The notes below the pieces were generated by a model, which had not been told where the DNA came from, did not search any database, and was given only the letters and a program-made list of their open reading frames with translations. 64,000 bases of DNA from Elusimicrobia bacterium GWB2_63_22 (GTDB lineage: Bacteria; Elusimicrobiota; Elusimicrobia; Elusimicrobiales; UBA9959), in assembly GCA_001799735.1 (NCBI GenBank), contig MGUA01000027.1:62001-126000 (forward strand). Reading direction: 5' to 3'. This document shows positions 49,405 through 57,433 of this stretch, one piece after another. Numbering within the stretch: the stretch's first letter is position 1; each line of letters opens with the position of its first letter. The position numbers and the translations under genes were made by a program.

Positions 49405-51279
49405 TCAGCGCACCGTAACGCTCTTGGCCAGGTTGCGCGGCTTGTCTATGTCGCATTTTTTGGCCAGGGCCACGTAGTAGGCGAAAAGCTGCAGCGGGAT
49501 GACCGTCAGCATGGGCGTAAACAGCTCCCCGGTCTCCGGCAGGATTATGTAGCGCGAGGCCTTGATGGTCTTCTTGGAGGCGGCGTCCACTATGGCCACC
49601 ACGTCGGCGCCGCGGGCCTTGGCCTCTTCTATGTTGCCGGCCATCAGTTCCAGCGTGCGCCCGGTCGGGGCCACGGCGAGCAGCGGCATGCCTTTGTAGA
49701 TTATGGCTATCGGGCCGTGCTTCATTTCGCCGGCGGCATAGCCCTCGGCGTGCACGTAGGAGATCTCTTTTATCTTGAGCGCGCCTTCCAGGGCTATCGG
49801 GTAATTGATATGCCTGGAGATAAAGAGGAAATGCTCGCTGGCGGCAAAAGCCTCGGCCGCCTTGGCTATCTCCGTTTCCTTCTCCAGAGTTTCCTCTATC
49901 AGGCGCGGGATCTTAAGCAGTTCCTCGGCGTAGCGGCGGGCTTCGGCGGAGCTCAGCGCCCCGCGGGCCGCCGCGAAGTGGCCGGCCAACAGGTAGATGG
50001 CGGCGAGCTGCCCCAGGAAGGCCTTGGTGGAGGCCACGCCTATCTCGGGCCCGCAATGGGTGTAGAGCACGTGGTCGGCCTCGCGCGTCAGCGTGGAGCC
50101 CACGGTATTTGTGATCGCCAGCACCTTGGCGCCGGCCGCCTTGGCCTCGCGCACGGCGAACAGGGTGTCGGCGGTCTCGCCGGACTGGGAGATGGCCACC
50201 ACCAGTGTGCCCTTGTTCATCAGCTTTGCGCGGTCGGTAAATTCGCTGGCCACGTCGGCGTGCGCCGGGATGCCGAAATTCTCGAACAGCACCCGCCCGA
50301 CGAGGCAGGCGTGGTAAGCGGTGCCGCAGGCGATGAACTGCAGCGCGGACACGCCTTTCATGGTCGCGGCGGTAAGCCCCATCTCGGTCTCCAGGAGGTT
50401 CCCGCCCAGCGGCAGCAGCCGGCCGCGCAGGGTGTTCTCCACGGCCTCGGCCTGCTCGTGGATCTCCTTGAGCATGAAATGCTTGTAGCCGCCCTTCTCC
50501 GCCATGGTGGAGTCCCACTGTATGGTGACGGATTCCTTGGCGGTCTTCTTGCCGGCGAAAGTGTAGAAATCTATGCCGTCCTTCTTCACCGCGGCCATCT
50601 CCCCGTCGTTAAGGAAGACCACCCGCTTGGTGTACTTCAGGAAAGCCGACACGTCGGAAGCTATGAAGTTCTCGCCCTTGCCCAGGCCCACAACAAGGGG
50701 GCTGTGCATGCGGGCGGCCAGCAGCATGGCCGGGCAGCGCGACCACACCATGGAAAGGGCGAAAGACCCCTTCAGGTCGGCCACGGTCCTGCGGAAAGCC
50801 TCAAAGAAGACCGGCTCTATCATCTCCGCGCGCGCGGACTTCTCCTGCACGTGCAGGCTCTTGAGCTTCTCCTCCATCAGGTGGGCGATAACTTCGGTGT
50901 CGGTCTCGGATTTGAACTTATGGCCGCCGGCCTGCAATTTTTCCTTGAGATCCAGGTAATTCTCTATGATGCCGTTATGCACTACCACCACCTGCCCGGT
51001 GCAGTCGGTGTGGGGGTGCGCGTTGTCTTCGGAGGGCGCGCCGTGCGTGGCCCAGCGGGTATGCCCCACCCCGGCCTGGGCGCCCTTAACGGGCTCCGCG
51101 GTCACCAGTTTATCCAGCGCGTCCACGCGGCCGCTCACCCTCTTGAGGTAGAGCGAATTCTTGCCGTCCACTACGGCGATGCCGCAGGAGTCATAGCCCC
51201 GGTATTCGAGCCGCTTCAGCCCGTCCACCAGGATATCGGTGGTCTTGTTGTCGCCGATGTAGCCGGTGATGCCGCACAT
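49405..51279 (-). CDS. glmS: Glutamine-fructose-6-phosphate aminotransferase (isomerizing)
   Basis: 624 residues. Cys2 of the glutaminase domain (MCGITGYIGDN), LEYRGYDSCGIAVVD, VGHTRWATHGAP and two SIS domains (SQSGETADTLFAVREAK; AEGYAAGEMKHGPIAII) show a complete GlmS; it ends in DKPRNLAKSVTVR. It makes glucosamine-6-phosphate, the first step to UDP-GlcNAc. One base separates it from pdxJ. No glmS ribozyme-like leader is possible in that gap. Confidence 0.97.
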   Translation of the reverse strand: MCGITGYIGDNKTTDILVDGLKRLEYRGYDSCGIAVVDGKNSLYLKRVSGRVDALDKLVTAEPVKGAQAGVGHTRWATHGAPSEDNAHPHTDCTGQVVVVHNGIIENYLDLKEKLQAGGHKFKSETDTEVIAHLMEEKLKSLHVQEKSARAEMIEPVFFEAFRRTVADLKGSFALSMVWSRCPAMLLAARMHSPLVVGLGKGENFIASDVSAFLKYTKRVVFLNDGEMAAVKKDGIDFYTFAGKKTAKESVTIQWDSTMAEKGGYKHFMLKEIHEQAEAVENTLRGRLLPLGGNLLETEMGLTAATMKGVSALQFIACGTAYHACLVGRVLFENFGIPAHADVASEFTDRAKLMNKGTLVVAISQSGETADTLFAVREAKAAGAKVLAITNTVGSTLTREADHVLYTHCGPEIGVASTKAFLGQLAAIYLLAGHFAAARGALSSAEARRYAEELLKIPRLIEETLEKETEIAKAAEAFAASEHFLFISRHINYPIALEGALKIKEISYVHAEGYAAGEMKHGPIAIIYKGMPLLAVAPTGRTLELMAGNIEEAKARGADVVAIVDAASKKTIKASRYIILPETGELFTPMLTVIPLQLFAYYVALAKKCDIDKPRNLAKSVTVR

Positions 51280-51280
51280 A

Positions 51281-52000
51281 TTACTGTAGCAGGCGCTTCA
51301 TTTCGGTCACGGCGCTCTTGAGGCCGACGAACATGGCGCGGGAAATTATGGAGAAACCGATGTTGAGGCAGTCCATGCCCTCTATGCGCGCGACGGGGGC
51401 CACGTTGTAGTAGTCGAGGCCGTGCCCGGCGTGCAGTTCCATCTCAAGTTCCTTCACCAGATAGCCGGCCAGCTGCAGCTGCTCCAGCTCTTTGGCCTGC
51501 AGCTTCTTGCCCCAGGCGGCGGCGTAGTTCTTGGTGCACAGCTCTATGGCGTCGGCGCCCATGTTGTGGGCGGCGCGGATGGCCATCGGGTCGGGGTCGG
51601 CGAACACGCTGACCTCTATGCCGGCCTTGGAAAGGTTCTTTATGATCTTCTCGAGCTCGGGCTTGCGGCCGTCGAGCTTCATGCCGCCCTGCGTGGTCAG
51701 TTCGCGGGCGCCTTCCGGCACCAGGCAGACCGAGTCGGGCCGGGCCTTGAGGGCGATCTTCTCCATCTCGGGGGTGGCGGCCATCTCCAGGTGGATCAGG
51801 CCTTTCACGTCGTGGCGGACCCTGTCGAGGTCGGAATCCTGTATATGCCTGCGGTCCTGGCGCAGGTGCATCACCACCATGTCGCCGCCGGAGCTGTAGA
51901 CCACCCGCGCGGCTTCCACCGTGTCCGGGTTCTTCTCCCCGCGGGCCTGGCGCAGCGTGGCCACGTGATCGATATTTACTCCAAGTTTAACGTGTTTCAT
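51281..52000 (-). CDS. pdxJ: Pyridoxine 5'-phosphate synthase
   Basis: 239 residues. LGVNIDHVATLRQARG at the start, HLRQDRRHIQDSDL, LVPEGARELTTQGG, SVFADPDPMAI and ELHAGHGLDYYN match PdxJ throughout. It condenses 1-deoxyxylulose-5-phosphate with 3-amino-1-phosphohydroxyacetone. The ATG at 52000 has GGAGG seven bases upstream; the ten extra upstream codons are rejected. Confidence 0.96.
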   Translation of the reverse strand: MKHVKLGVNIDHVATLRQARGEKNPDTVEAARVVYSSGGDMVVMHLRQDRRHIQDSDLDRVRHDVKGLIHLEMAATPEMEKIALKARPDSVCLVPEGARELTTQGGMKLDGRKPELEKIIKNLSKAGIEVSVFADPDPMAIRAAHNMGADAIELCTKNYAAAWGKKLQAKELEQLQLAGYLVKELEMELHAGHGLDYYNVAPVARIEGMDCLNIGFSIISRAMFVGLKSAVTEMKRLLQ

Positions 52001-52033
52001 TGGAAAACCTCCGTAAAATTCAACGAACAAATA

Positions 52034-53398
52034 TTATTTAGCCGCGAGCGCGCCCGAATGCTTGCGGTAATGCGCCAGCAGCTCGTCGGCTATGGCTTTT
52101 ATCTCCGCCTTGGACTGGCCTTCCACCAGCAGGCGCAGCAGCGGCTCGGTGCCGGAATAGCGGATGAAGATGCGGCCGTTGCCTTTCAGGCCGCCCTCGA
52201 GTTTGGAGAGCTTCTCGCTGAAGCCGGCCACGTCCCTGAAGGCGGGCTTGTGCAGAACCTTGACCTTCTCCAGCACCTGCGGGTAGCGGTTCCAGTGCCG
52301 CCGGAACCAGCTGAAGGGTTTGCCCATGTCGCGCACGGCGGCCAGCGTCTGCAGCGCGGTGAGGATGCCGTCGCCGGTGGGGGCGAATTCCCTGAAAATG
52401 ATGTGGCCGCTGGTCTCGCCGCCGAGCTTCAGGTCGCCATCTACCATGGCGTCGGTCACGTTCTTGTCGCCTACCGGCACCTGGGCCACGCTGATCCCCT
52501 GCCCCTGCAGGTATTTAATCAGGCCGTAATTGGACATGAAGGTCAGCGAGACGCCGCTGTTGGTGAGGCGGCCGCGCTGCTTCATATAGGGGGCGGCCAG
52601 CGCTATCACATCGTCGCCGTCCAGCTGTACGCCCTTTTCGTCGGCGAACATGCAGCGGTCGGCGTCCCCGTCGAGGCTGATGCCGCAGAAAGCGCCCCAC
52701 TTTGCCGCGGCCGCGGCCATCTTTTCTGTATGGAGGGCGCCGCAGCCCATGTTGATATTCTTGCCGTTGGGCTTGTCGCCGATAACCTTAACCTTGGCGC
52801 CCAGGTCGCGGAAGATACGCGGGGCTGTCTTATAGGCCGCGCCGTTGGCGCAGTCGAGCAGTATTTTAACGCCCTTCAGGGTGAAGCCGGGCGGCAGGGT
52901 GCTCTTGAGGAAAGCCTCGTAGTCGCGGGTAAAATCTTTTTTATGCAGGCCGGGGTGCGACGGCCGGAACTTGAGCGGCTTCTTGCCCAGCAGCAGGCGC
53001 TCTATCTTACCCTCTATGGCTTCGTTGAGCTTCAGTCCGTCGTTAGAGAAGAACTTGATGCCGTTGAATTCGGGCGGGTTGTGGCTGGCGGAGATCACTA
53101 TGCCGAAGTCGGCGTTCTCGCGCTTTACCAGGTACGAGACGGCCGGCGTGGGGATAATGCCCAGGTCCACCACTTTGAACTTGCTGGCCCCGAGGCCCTC
53201 TACCAGGTATTTCCTGATGAGGCGGCCGGAGGCGCGCGAGTCCATGCCGATGAGGACCACCGGCTTGCCGTGGCCCTTTTTCTTGTACTTGGGCAGCACA
53301 AGCGAGGCCGCGTAGCCTATTTTGCGTATGAAATCAGGTGTAAAGGGGTAATCCCAGGTGATGCCCCGTATGCCGTCAGTGCCGAAAAGTTTTCCCAT
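52034..53398 (-). CDS. glmM: Phosphoglucosamine mutase
   Basis: 454 residues. LFGTDGIRGI at the N-terminus, the catalytic loop VISASHNPPEFNGIKFFSND with the phosphorylated Ser, the metal loop LDGDADRCMF and RYSGTEPLLRLLVEG identify GlmM rather than other phosphohexomutases. It converts GlcN-6-P to GlcN-1-P between GlmS and GlmU. First gene of the glmM-pdxJ-glmS operon, divergent from tRNA-Ser. Confidence 0.96.
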   Translation of the reverse strand: MGKLFGTDGIRGITWDYPFTPDFIRKIGYAASLVLPKYKKKGHGKPVVLIGMDSRASGRLIRKYLVEGLGASKFKVVDLGIIPTPAVSYLVKRENADFGIVISASHNPPEFNGIKFFSNDGLKLNEAIEGKIERLLLGKKPLKFRPSHPGLHKKDFTRDYEAFLKSTLPPGFTLKGVKILLDCANGAAYKTAPRIFRDLGAKVKVIGDKPNGKNINMGCGALHTEKMAAAAAKWGAFCGISLDGDADRCMFADEKGVQLDGDDVIALAAPYMKQRGRLTNSGVSLTFMSNYGLIKYLQGQGISVAQVPVGDKNVTDAMVDGDLKLGGETSGHIIFREFAPTGDGILTALQTLAAVRDMGKPFSWFRRHWNRYPQVLEKVKVLHKPAFRDVAGFSEKLSKLEGGLKGNGRIFIRYSGTEPLLRLLVEGQSKAEIKAIADELLAHYRKHSGALAAK

Positions 53399-53483
53399 TA
53401 TGTAAGCCCCGAAGCTATGTTAGTGCCGGCTAAAAAGCTATGCTTATCAGCCGGCCGCTTTTAACAGCCTTATATAATTTTAT

Positions 53484-53489
53484 ATTATA
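53484..53489 (-). promoter_or_regulatory. -10 box candidate for glmM
   Basis: A perfect TATAAT on the minus strand, about 86 bases before the glmM start, lies in an AT-rich block (53468-53496) between divergent glmM and tRNA-Ser. No convincing -35 box was seen, and the same block may serve the tRNA. Confidence 0.3.
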
Positions 53490-53519
53490 TCATTCTAGCA
53501 GGGCGCTGTAAGGCCAGAT

Positions 53520-53610
53520 GGAAGGATGGCCGAGTGGTTTAAGGCGCCGGTCTTGAAAACCGGTGTACGGTTAATCCGTACCGTGGGTTCGAATCCCACT
53601 CCTTCCGCCA
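53520..53610 (+). tRNA. tRNA-Ser (TGA anticodon)
   Basis: 91 bases with an encoded CCA. The acceptor stem pairs GGAAGGA with TCCTTCC, the anticodon stem pairs CCGGT with ACCGG around loop CTTGAAA (anticodon TGA), and a long variable arm (GTACGG...CCGTAC) and T-loop TTCGAAT are present. The last six bases (CCGCCA, 53605-53610) are also the first bases of the recombinase inverted repeat. The recombinase gene on the other strand ends inside this tRNA. Confidence 0.96.
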
Positions 53611-55092
53611 AATTTTCTTCTCAGAAAATTTGGCACAATTTAAATCCGCTAGTCCGGCTAGCTCCCGCAGTTTTTCCGCCGGAAGATTAAATTTTAATTT
53701 TATTTTCTTCCCGCCTAAAAGGAAGTTCGAACCGATTTTTTTCAATATTTGCAGGTTTTCCTCCGGATTTCCCGCAACCGCGGACTCTCCGGCGTGAACT
53801 GCGGTCTTGTAGAAACCTATAAGCGGTTCGAACCGCTTACTCCCCTCCCGCTCAAAAGCTGCGAGTTTCATTTCATTTTCCTTTTTTTCTTCCAGGCATG
53901 AACGCTTCTTTTGGGCGTATTCATCCTGCGTTATCAACCCGCTAAGTATCATGTCCAAAAGAGCGTTCATGCTCTTCGTAAGGAAATCTATTTTATCTCG
54001 CAGATTTTGTGCGGCTTCTTCCCCGGCCTGGGCCGCGCTTAGTTTCTCCTTATTGATATTGTGAAGAGCATCCGCGGCCAGGGCCGGGGGTAAGGAAACT
54101 CCTTTTAATAAGTCGCGTATCTGTTTTTCCACTTCATCTTCTCGCACATAAGGCTCCGCGCAAGGTACCTTGCGCTTGGTGCAATGAAGGTAGTTACGTC
54201 CCTTCTGCGTTTCGGTGGTGATGAAGCACCCGCAATTGGCGCAACGGAAAGCGCCTCGGTAAACATAGGGCTTCAAGGTCTTTGTCTTGGGCTTGCTTTT
54301 GTTTTTAAGCATCTCCTGGCACTTATCAAAGAGCGCCTTGGAGATTATGGACTTATGCTTGGCCTCATAGACCTCGCCATAGTAGCGCATAACCCCATAG
54401 TAGATAGGGTTCCGGAGCATATAGTGGCAGTTTGATACGGATAGAGGCTTATGAAGCTTGCGCCCGCGAAGCCCGGACCTGTTTACCATGTCCCGGATTT
54501 CAAGGATGGCATAATTCCCGGTAGCGTAAAGCTCAAAAGCCTTTTTAATAATGGGAGCGCGCTCTTTATCAACGTGTATCGTGTGGTTGCTTAGGTTATT
54601 TAAGTAGCCCATCGGCGCCCAGGAGGGCCAGATACCATTGCGTAGCTTTTGGCGTATGCCGCGCTTTACGTTTTCCGAGAGGTTGTCCACGTAATACTTG
54701 GACTGGCCGAAGGCGATAGACAGCATGAACTTACCCTGTGGCGTAGGGTCAAACCAGAACGTGGGAAACTTCAGTTCCAAAACCTTGCCTGTGTCCACCA
54801 AATAGACCAGTTTTCCGCCGTCAATACTATTCCTCGCGAGGCGGTCAGGGTGCCAGGCCACTATGCCGTGGGCCGCGCCCTGCTCAAGGCCAGCGACCAT
54901 CTCGTTGAATATGGCGCGGCCCGGCTCCTTGGCGGTTTTGCTTTCGATGAACTCGCGGGCTATGGCGAGACCGTTCTTTTTAGCGTAGTCGCGGAGTTCA
55001 GCGAGCTGCGCCTCTATGGAAAGGATCTGCCGGTCCGGCTCGTCCGTGGACTTGCGCGCGTAAAGGAAATACCGCATATTAGACTTCTCCAT
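53539..55092 (-). CDS. Large serine recombinase, C-terminus running into tRNA-Ser
   Basis: 517 residues. The resolvase domain (1-150) starts YFLYARKSTDEPD with the likely catalytic Ser15, and AWHPDRLARNSIDGGKL holds the conserved Arg residues. A recombinase domain (NPIYYGVMRYYGEVYEAK) and a zinc ribbon (CANCGCF ... HCTKRKVPC) follow, then a coiled coil. Family members cut and join DNA at att sites. The last about 22 residues (EWDSNPRYGLTVHRFSRPAP) are the antisense translation of tRNA-Ser, so the native end was altered by integration or inversion. The gene lies between 124-bp inverted repeats. GGGGAGG lies six bases before the ATG. Confidence 0.88.
   Translation of the reverse strand: MEKSNMRYFLYARKSTDEPDRQILSIEAQLAELRDYAKKNGLAIAREFIESKTAKEPGRAIFNEMVAGLEQGAAHGIVAWHPDRLARNSIDGGKLVYLVDTGKVLELKFPTFWFDPTPQGKFMLSIAFGQSKYYVDNLSENVKRGIRQKLRNGIWPSWAPMGYLNNLSNHTIHVDKERAPIIKKAFELYATGNYAILEIRDMVNRSGLRGRKLHKPLSVSNCHYMLRNPIYYGVMRYYGEVYEAKHKSIISKALFDKCQEMLKNKSKPKTKTLKPYVYRGAFRCANCGCFITTETQKGRNYLHCTKRKVPCAEPYVREDEVEKQIRDLLKGVSLPPALAADALHNINKEKLSAAQAGEEAAQNLRDKIDFLTKSMNALLDMILSGLITQDEYAQKKRSCLEEKKENEMKLAAFEREGSKRFEPLIGFYKTAVHAGESAVAGNPEENLQILKKIGSNFLLGGKKIKLKFNLPAEKLRELAGLADLNCAKFSEKKIWRKEWDSNPRYGLTVHRFSRPAP
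53605..53728. repeat. Inverted repeat, left arm (124 bp)
   Basis: 123 of 124 bases match the reverse complement of 55284-55407. The arm begins with the last six bases of tRNA-Ser and covers about 40 codons of the recombinase C-terminal region. Outside the arms the sequences diverge at once. The two arms enclose 1,555 bases holding the rest of the recombinase gene. Confidence 0.93.
53607..53634. repeat. 28-bp palindrome at the tRNA end, left copy
   Basis: GCCAAATTTTCT and AGAAAATTTGGC form a perfect 12-bp stem with loop TCTC. It starts in the last four bases of tRNA-Ser and recurs at 55378-55405 in the other arm. It could be a recombinase binding or crossover site; no T-run makes it a poor terminator. 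Confidence 0.7.
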
Positions 55093-55283
55093 ACCTTGCC
55101 TCCCCTTGCTCTTAAGGCCGGTTTTGCCCAGCAGGGCTGAATCGGACTTAAGTGCTATTCTTCAACTCTGTGCCGCTGGTAAGGCCGGCCAGGCGCACCA
55201 GCGCTGGGCCGGCCGCACCTGCGGCCATAAGGATGATAAATCGGTTCGGTAACCGTCTTCGGTTACCCGGTACGCCAGCACCG
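55093..55283. other. Structured leader region of the recombinase gene
   Basis: No gene is seen. The segment has several hairpins: GGTAACCG/CGGTTACC (55248-55267, 8 bp, 4-base loop), a GGCCGGCC pair around 55182-55212, and GCCGC/GCGGC just after it. These may be binding sites or control elements of the recombinase; no promoter boxes are clear. Confidence 0.4.
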
Positions 55284-55407
55284 GAACTTCCTTTCAGGCG
55301 GGAAGAAAATAAAATTAAAATTTAATCTTCCGGCGGAAAAACTGCGGGAGCTAGCCGGACTAGCGGATTTAAATTGTGCCAAATTTTCTGAGAAGAAAAT
55401 TTGGCGG
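55284..55407. repeat. Inverted repeat, right arm (124 bp)
   Basis: Reverse complement of 53605-53728 with a single mismatch. Read on the plus strand it encodes the same recombinase C-terminal segment as the live gene (GGKKIKLKFN ... KFSEKKIW), with one residue changed (Leu to Ser before GGKK). Confidence 0.93.
55378..55405. repeat. 28-bp palindrome, right copy
   Basis: The same perfect 12-bp stem and 4-base loop as at 53607-53634, in the right arm of the inverted repeat. Confidence 0.7.
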
Positions 55408-55464
55408 GCCTTTCAGGATGAAGTTATAACCTACTTTGCGCAACATCCTGAGGCAACTTTATAA

Positions 55465-55792
55465 ATACCGCCAGCAAGCCGTGTAGCGGCGGTATGGGGA
55501 TCTTATCCGCGAGATGCCGCACGGTCGGCCACGCCGCGCGGCCGCCCATGCTTCGCCGCTAGGAAGTGGGTGCGCAGGGCTCGGCACTACGCGCCTTCGC
55601 ACCTGCTCCGAAGGTGTTCTGCATCTTATAAACACCTCCTCTGCGCGTCCGGCCGGCCCCCAACAGGGCCTTGGCACGGCCGCTCCCGTCCGCCTTCGGC
55701 GTCCGTACACCGCTGAAATTATTTCCCGCGCGCATAAACTCTTTGCTGTTGTAAGGCGCGGAATACCTTTCGTTCCGTTAAATACAGTATAC
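55465..55792. other. Non-coding stretch between recombinase repeat and fic gene
   Basis: About 330 bases without a supported gene. A perfect 8-bp hairpin ATACCGCC/GGCGGTAT (55465-55472 with 55488-55495) directly follows the fragment's stop codon. Two ORFs on opposite strands (83 and 108 codons) have no ribosome sites or recognisable protein features. The base composition is locally very GC-rich, then AT-richer near 55715-55800. Confidence 0.5.
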
Positions 55793-56908
55793 TTATTTTT
55801 TAGGATTATTGCCAGTAAACTTCCGATAAATTGCCGATAACCGGTAAGCGCGCGCGCGGTTGGAGGGATTGGCTACCACAAGCCAGCCGTCTTTTACCCA
55901 TACAGTAAGCAGATTTCTCACCATACGCCCCGAAAGGCCAAGAGCCGCCGCCACTTCCTGCGTTATCACAGTGTCCTTGCGGGCGAACAGCCCCAAAACC
56001 ACCCTCGCCCTGCGGTCAAGCTTGCGGAGCAGCTCAGGCTCAAGCGGGATGCCCTCCTTGGCGTATCTTGCGGCCTCATCCTTTGCCCTGGCAAAGACAT
56101 CAGCCAAAAGGGTGGTAAAGTACTCAAGCCAACCCGTAAGGTCAGCCTGGGCGCGGCCCTCGTAGTAATTATGGTGCTTATGCACGGCCAGGGAAGCGTA
56201 ATACGCCTCAAGGTCCTTGGCGTGGTGTTCTTCCATGGAGAAAAAGCCGCGTAGCCCGTAACCGTCCCGCTGTAGCAGGAATGTGGCAAGCAGCCGTGCC
56301 GTCCGGCCGTTGCCGTCGTAGTACGGATGAATCGTTACAAATTGATAATGCGCCAGCGCCGCTATTATGGGGCCGGGCATACCGCTGCGCTCTGCGTGGC
56401 GCACCCATGCCGCCATTTCGGCCATAAGTTTATGAATGTCCTTGGCCTCGGGAGGCATATACACAATAGCACCGTAGGCCGAGTCTTTAATTACATTTTG
56501 TCCGCTTCGGTAGGGCGTGGGCTTTGAGCGTTTTCCTTTTTCGACAATCGCGTGGAGCCTTTGGATCAAATCTTCCGTGAACTCCGTGCGCTTTGCAGCC
56601 CATTCCTCGACTTTCAGCAAAGCGTTCCAATAGTTACGCACCTCGCAGGTGTCGCGCTCGCGTCCGTGGAAAGACGTTATTTTGTGTTCAATAACTTCTT
56701 GCGCCTCTTTCAAGGTAAGCCTGTTTCCCTCAATGCGGGTTGAAAAGTGCGTGGACCGCACTCTGGCCGCGCGCCGCAGTTCCGCCTCAACGATGGGAGG
56801 CAAAGTCGTTCGCTCCACAATGGTCTTTGCGGACTCAATGTTCATAAGCGCCCTGGCAACTTTAGGGCTGATTTTATAAACCGGTTCCCAAATTTTTGTT
56901 TTTTTCAT
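55793..56908 (-). CDS. Fic family AMP-transferase, class II autoinhibited
   Basis: 371 residues. The catalytic loop HPYYDGNGRTAR (194-205) matches HxFx(D/E)GNGRxxR. An N-terminal inhibitory motif STRIEG (56-61, (S/T)xxxE(G/N)) marks a class II Fic protein whose own helix blocks ATP. A winged-helix C-terminus (VITQEVAAALGLSGRMVRNL) suggests DNA binding. Fic proteins usually AMPylate a Ser, Thr or Tyr of a target protein. It follows the MotA-like gene by one base, so the two are an operon. The target is unknown. Confidence 0.9.
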   Translation of the reverse strand: MKKTKIWEPVYKISPKVARALMNIESAKTIVERTTLPPIVEAELRRAARVRSTHFSTRIEGNRLTLKEAQEVIEHKITSFHGRERDTCEVRNYWNALLKVEEWAAKRTEFTEDLIQRLHAIVEKGKRSKPTPYRSGQNVIKDSAYGAIVYMPPEAKDIHKLMAEMAAWVRHAERSGMPGPIIAALAHYQFVTIHPYYDGNGRTARLLATFLLQRDGYGLRGFFSMEEHHAKDLEAYYASLAVHKHHNYYEGRAQADLTGWLEYFTTLLADVFARAKDEAARYAKEGIPLEPELLRKLDRRARVVLGLFARKDTVITQEVAAALGLSGRMVRNLLTVWVKDGWLVVANPSNRARAYRLSAIYRKFTGNNPKK

Positions 56909-56909
56909 T

Positions 56910-57317
56910 TTACTCGTGGCGTGCTGCTATAGGGCCGAGTATCACCTTCGCCAGCAGAAAGCCATAGAACGGGCCCGCCAGCGCCGGCGCGAGATGTTTG
57001 ATAATTCCCGGGGTAGGATCGCCCGTCCACAACATGGTTGCGGCATGGAGTAGCATAGCCAAAATCCCCATCCCTATGGCGCAGTCGGCCGCGTGACGGA
57101 GAATGGCTGGCTTTGAAGTACTGAATATCTCCCTTAGCGGGAAAGCCGTCCAGGTCAGCAGGAAAGTCCCGCCGAAGACCAGCAGAATAGCCTCGATATT
57201 TATGAACGGGGCAAACCCCATTACACCTTCACTGAGATATATCGAAATTATCATCAGCAGCACAACAAACAACTGTTTGAAGAATCCGCCACCAGGTCTC
57301 ACAATATTGTTTTCCAT
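56910..57317 (-). CDS. Minimal MotA-like membrane protein
   Basis: 135 residues with four hydrophobic helices (about 13-31, 40-60, 78-98, 107-130). IEAILLVFGGTFLLTWTAFP resembles MotA helix 2, and MLWTGDPTPGIIKHLAPALA with GPFYGFLLAKVILGPIA resembles MotA helices 3-4. The usual MotA cytoplasmic loop of about 100 residues between helices 2 and 3 is replaced by a linker of about 17. Full MotA is about 255-295 residues. It may be a reduced ion-channel subunit or an unrelated look-alike; no MotB partner is near. AGAGGA precedes the ATG. Confidence 0.6.
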   Translation of the reverse strand: MENNIVRPGGGFFKQLFVVLLMIISIYLSEGVMGFAPFINIEAILLVFGGTFLLTWTAFPLREIFSTSKPAILRHAADCAIGMGILAMLLHAATMLWTGDPTPGIIKHLAPALAGPFYGFLLAKVILGPIAARHE

Positions 57318-57433
57318 ATTTTCCTCTCAAGTTAAAACAGCTTGTCTCTTTTTCCTGTTCTGTCTTTTCCGTTCTGGTGCTTTCAGGGCACTGCGGGCAA
57401 TTGGCCTGTAGAATATCTCATAAGTTCCTGCGC

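Larger units (their letters stand above)
55284..55464 (+). pseudogene. Recombinase C-terminal fragment with alternative tail
   Basis: On the plus strand the right arm is read in the recombinase frame and continues past the arm as RAFQDEVITYFAQHPEATL followed by TAA at 55462-55464. It has no start of its own. If the DNA between the arms inverted, this segment would become the C-terminus of the intact recombinase, replacing the tRNA-derived tail. Alternatively it is the remnant of a second, deleted recombinase copy. Confidence 0.7.

Noticed and set aside
49291..53464. Two plus-strand ORFs of 676 and 680 codons
   Set aside because: They mirror glmS, pdxJ and glmM, which are certain; His/Gln/Gly-rich translations show no domain.
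55459..55840. Two overlapping ORFs (83 and 108 codons) between recombinase repeat and fic
   Set aside because: No ribosome sites, no recognisable protein features, and they overlap each other on opposite strands.
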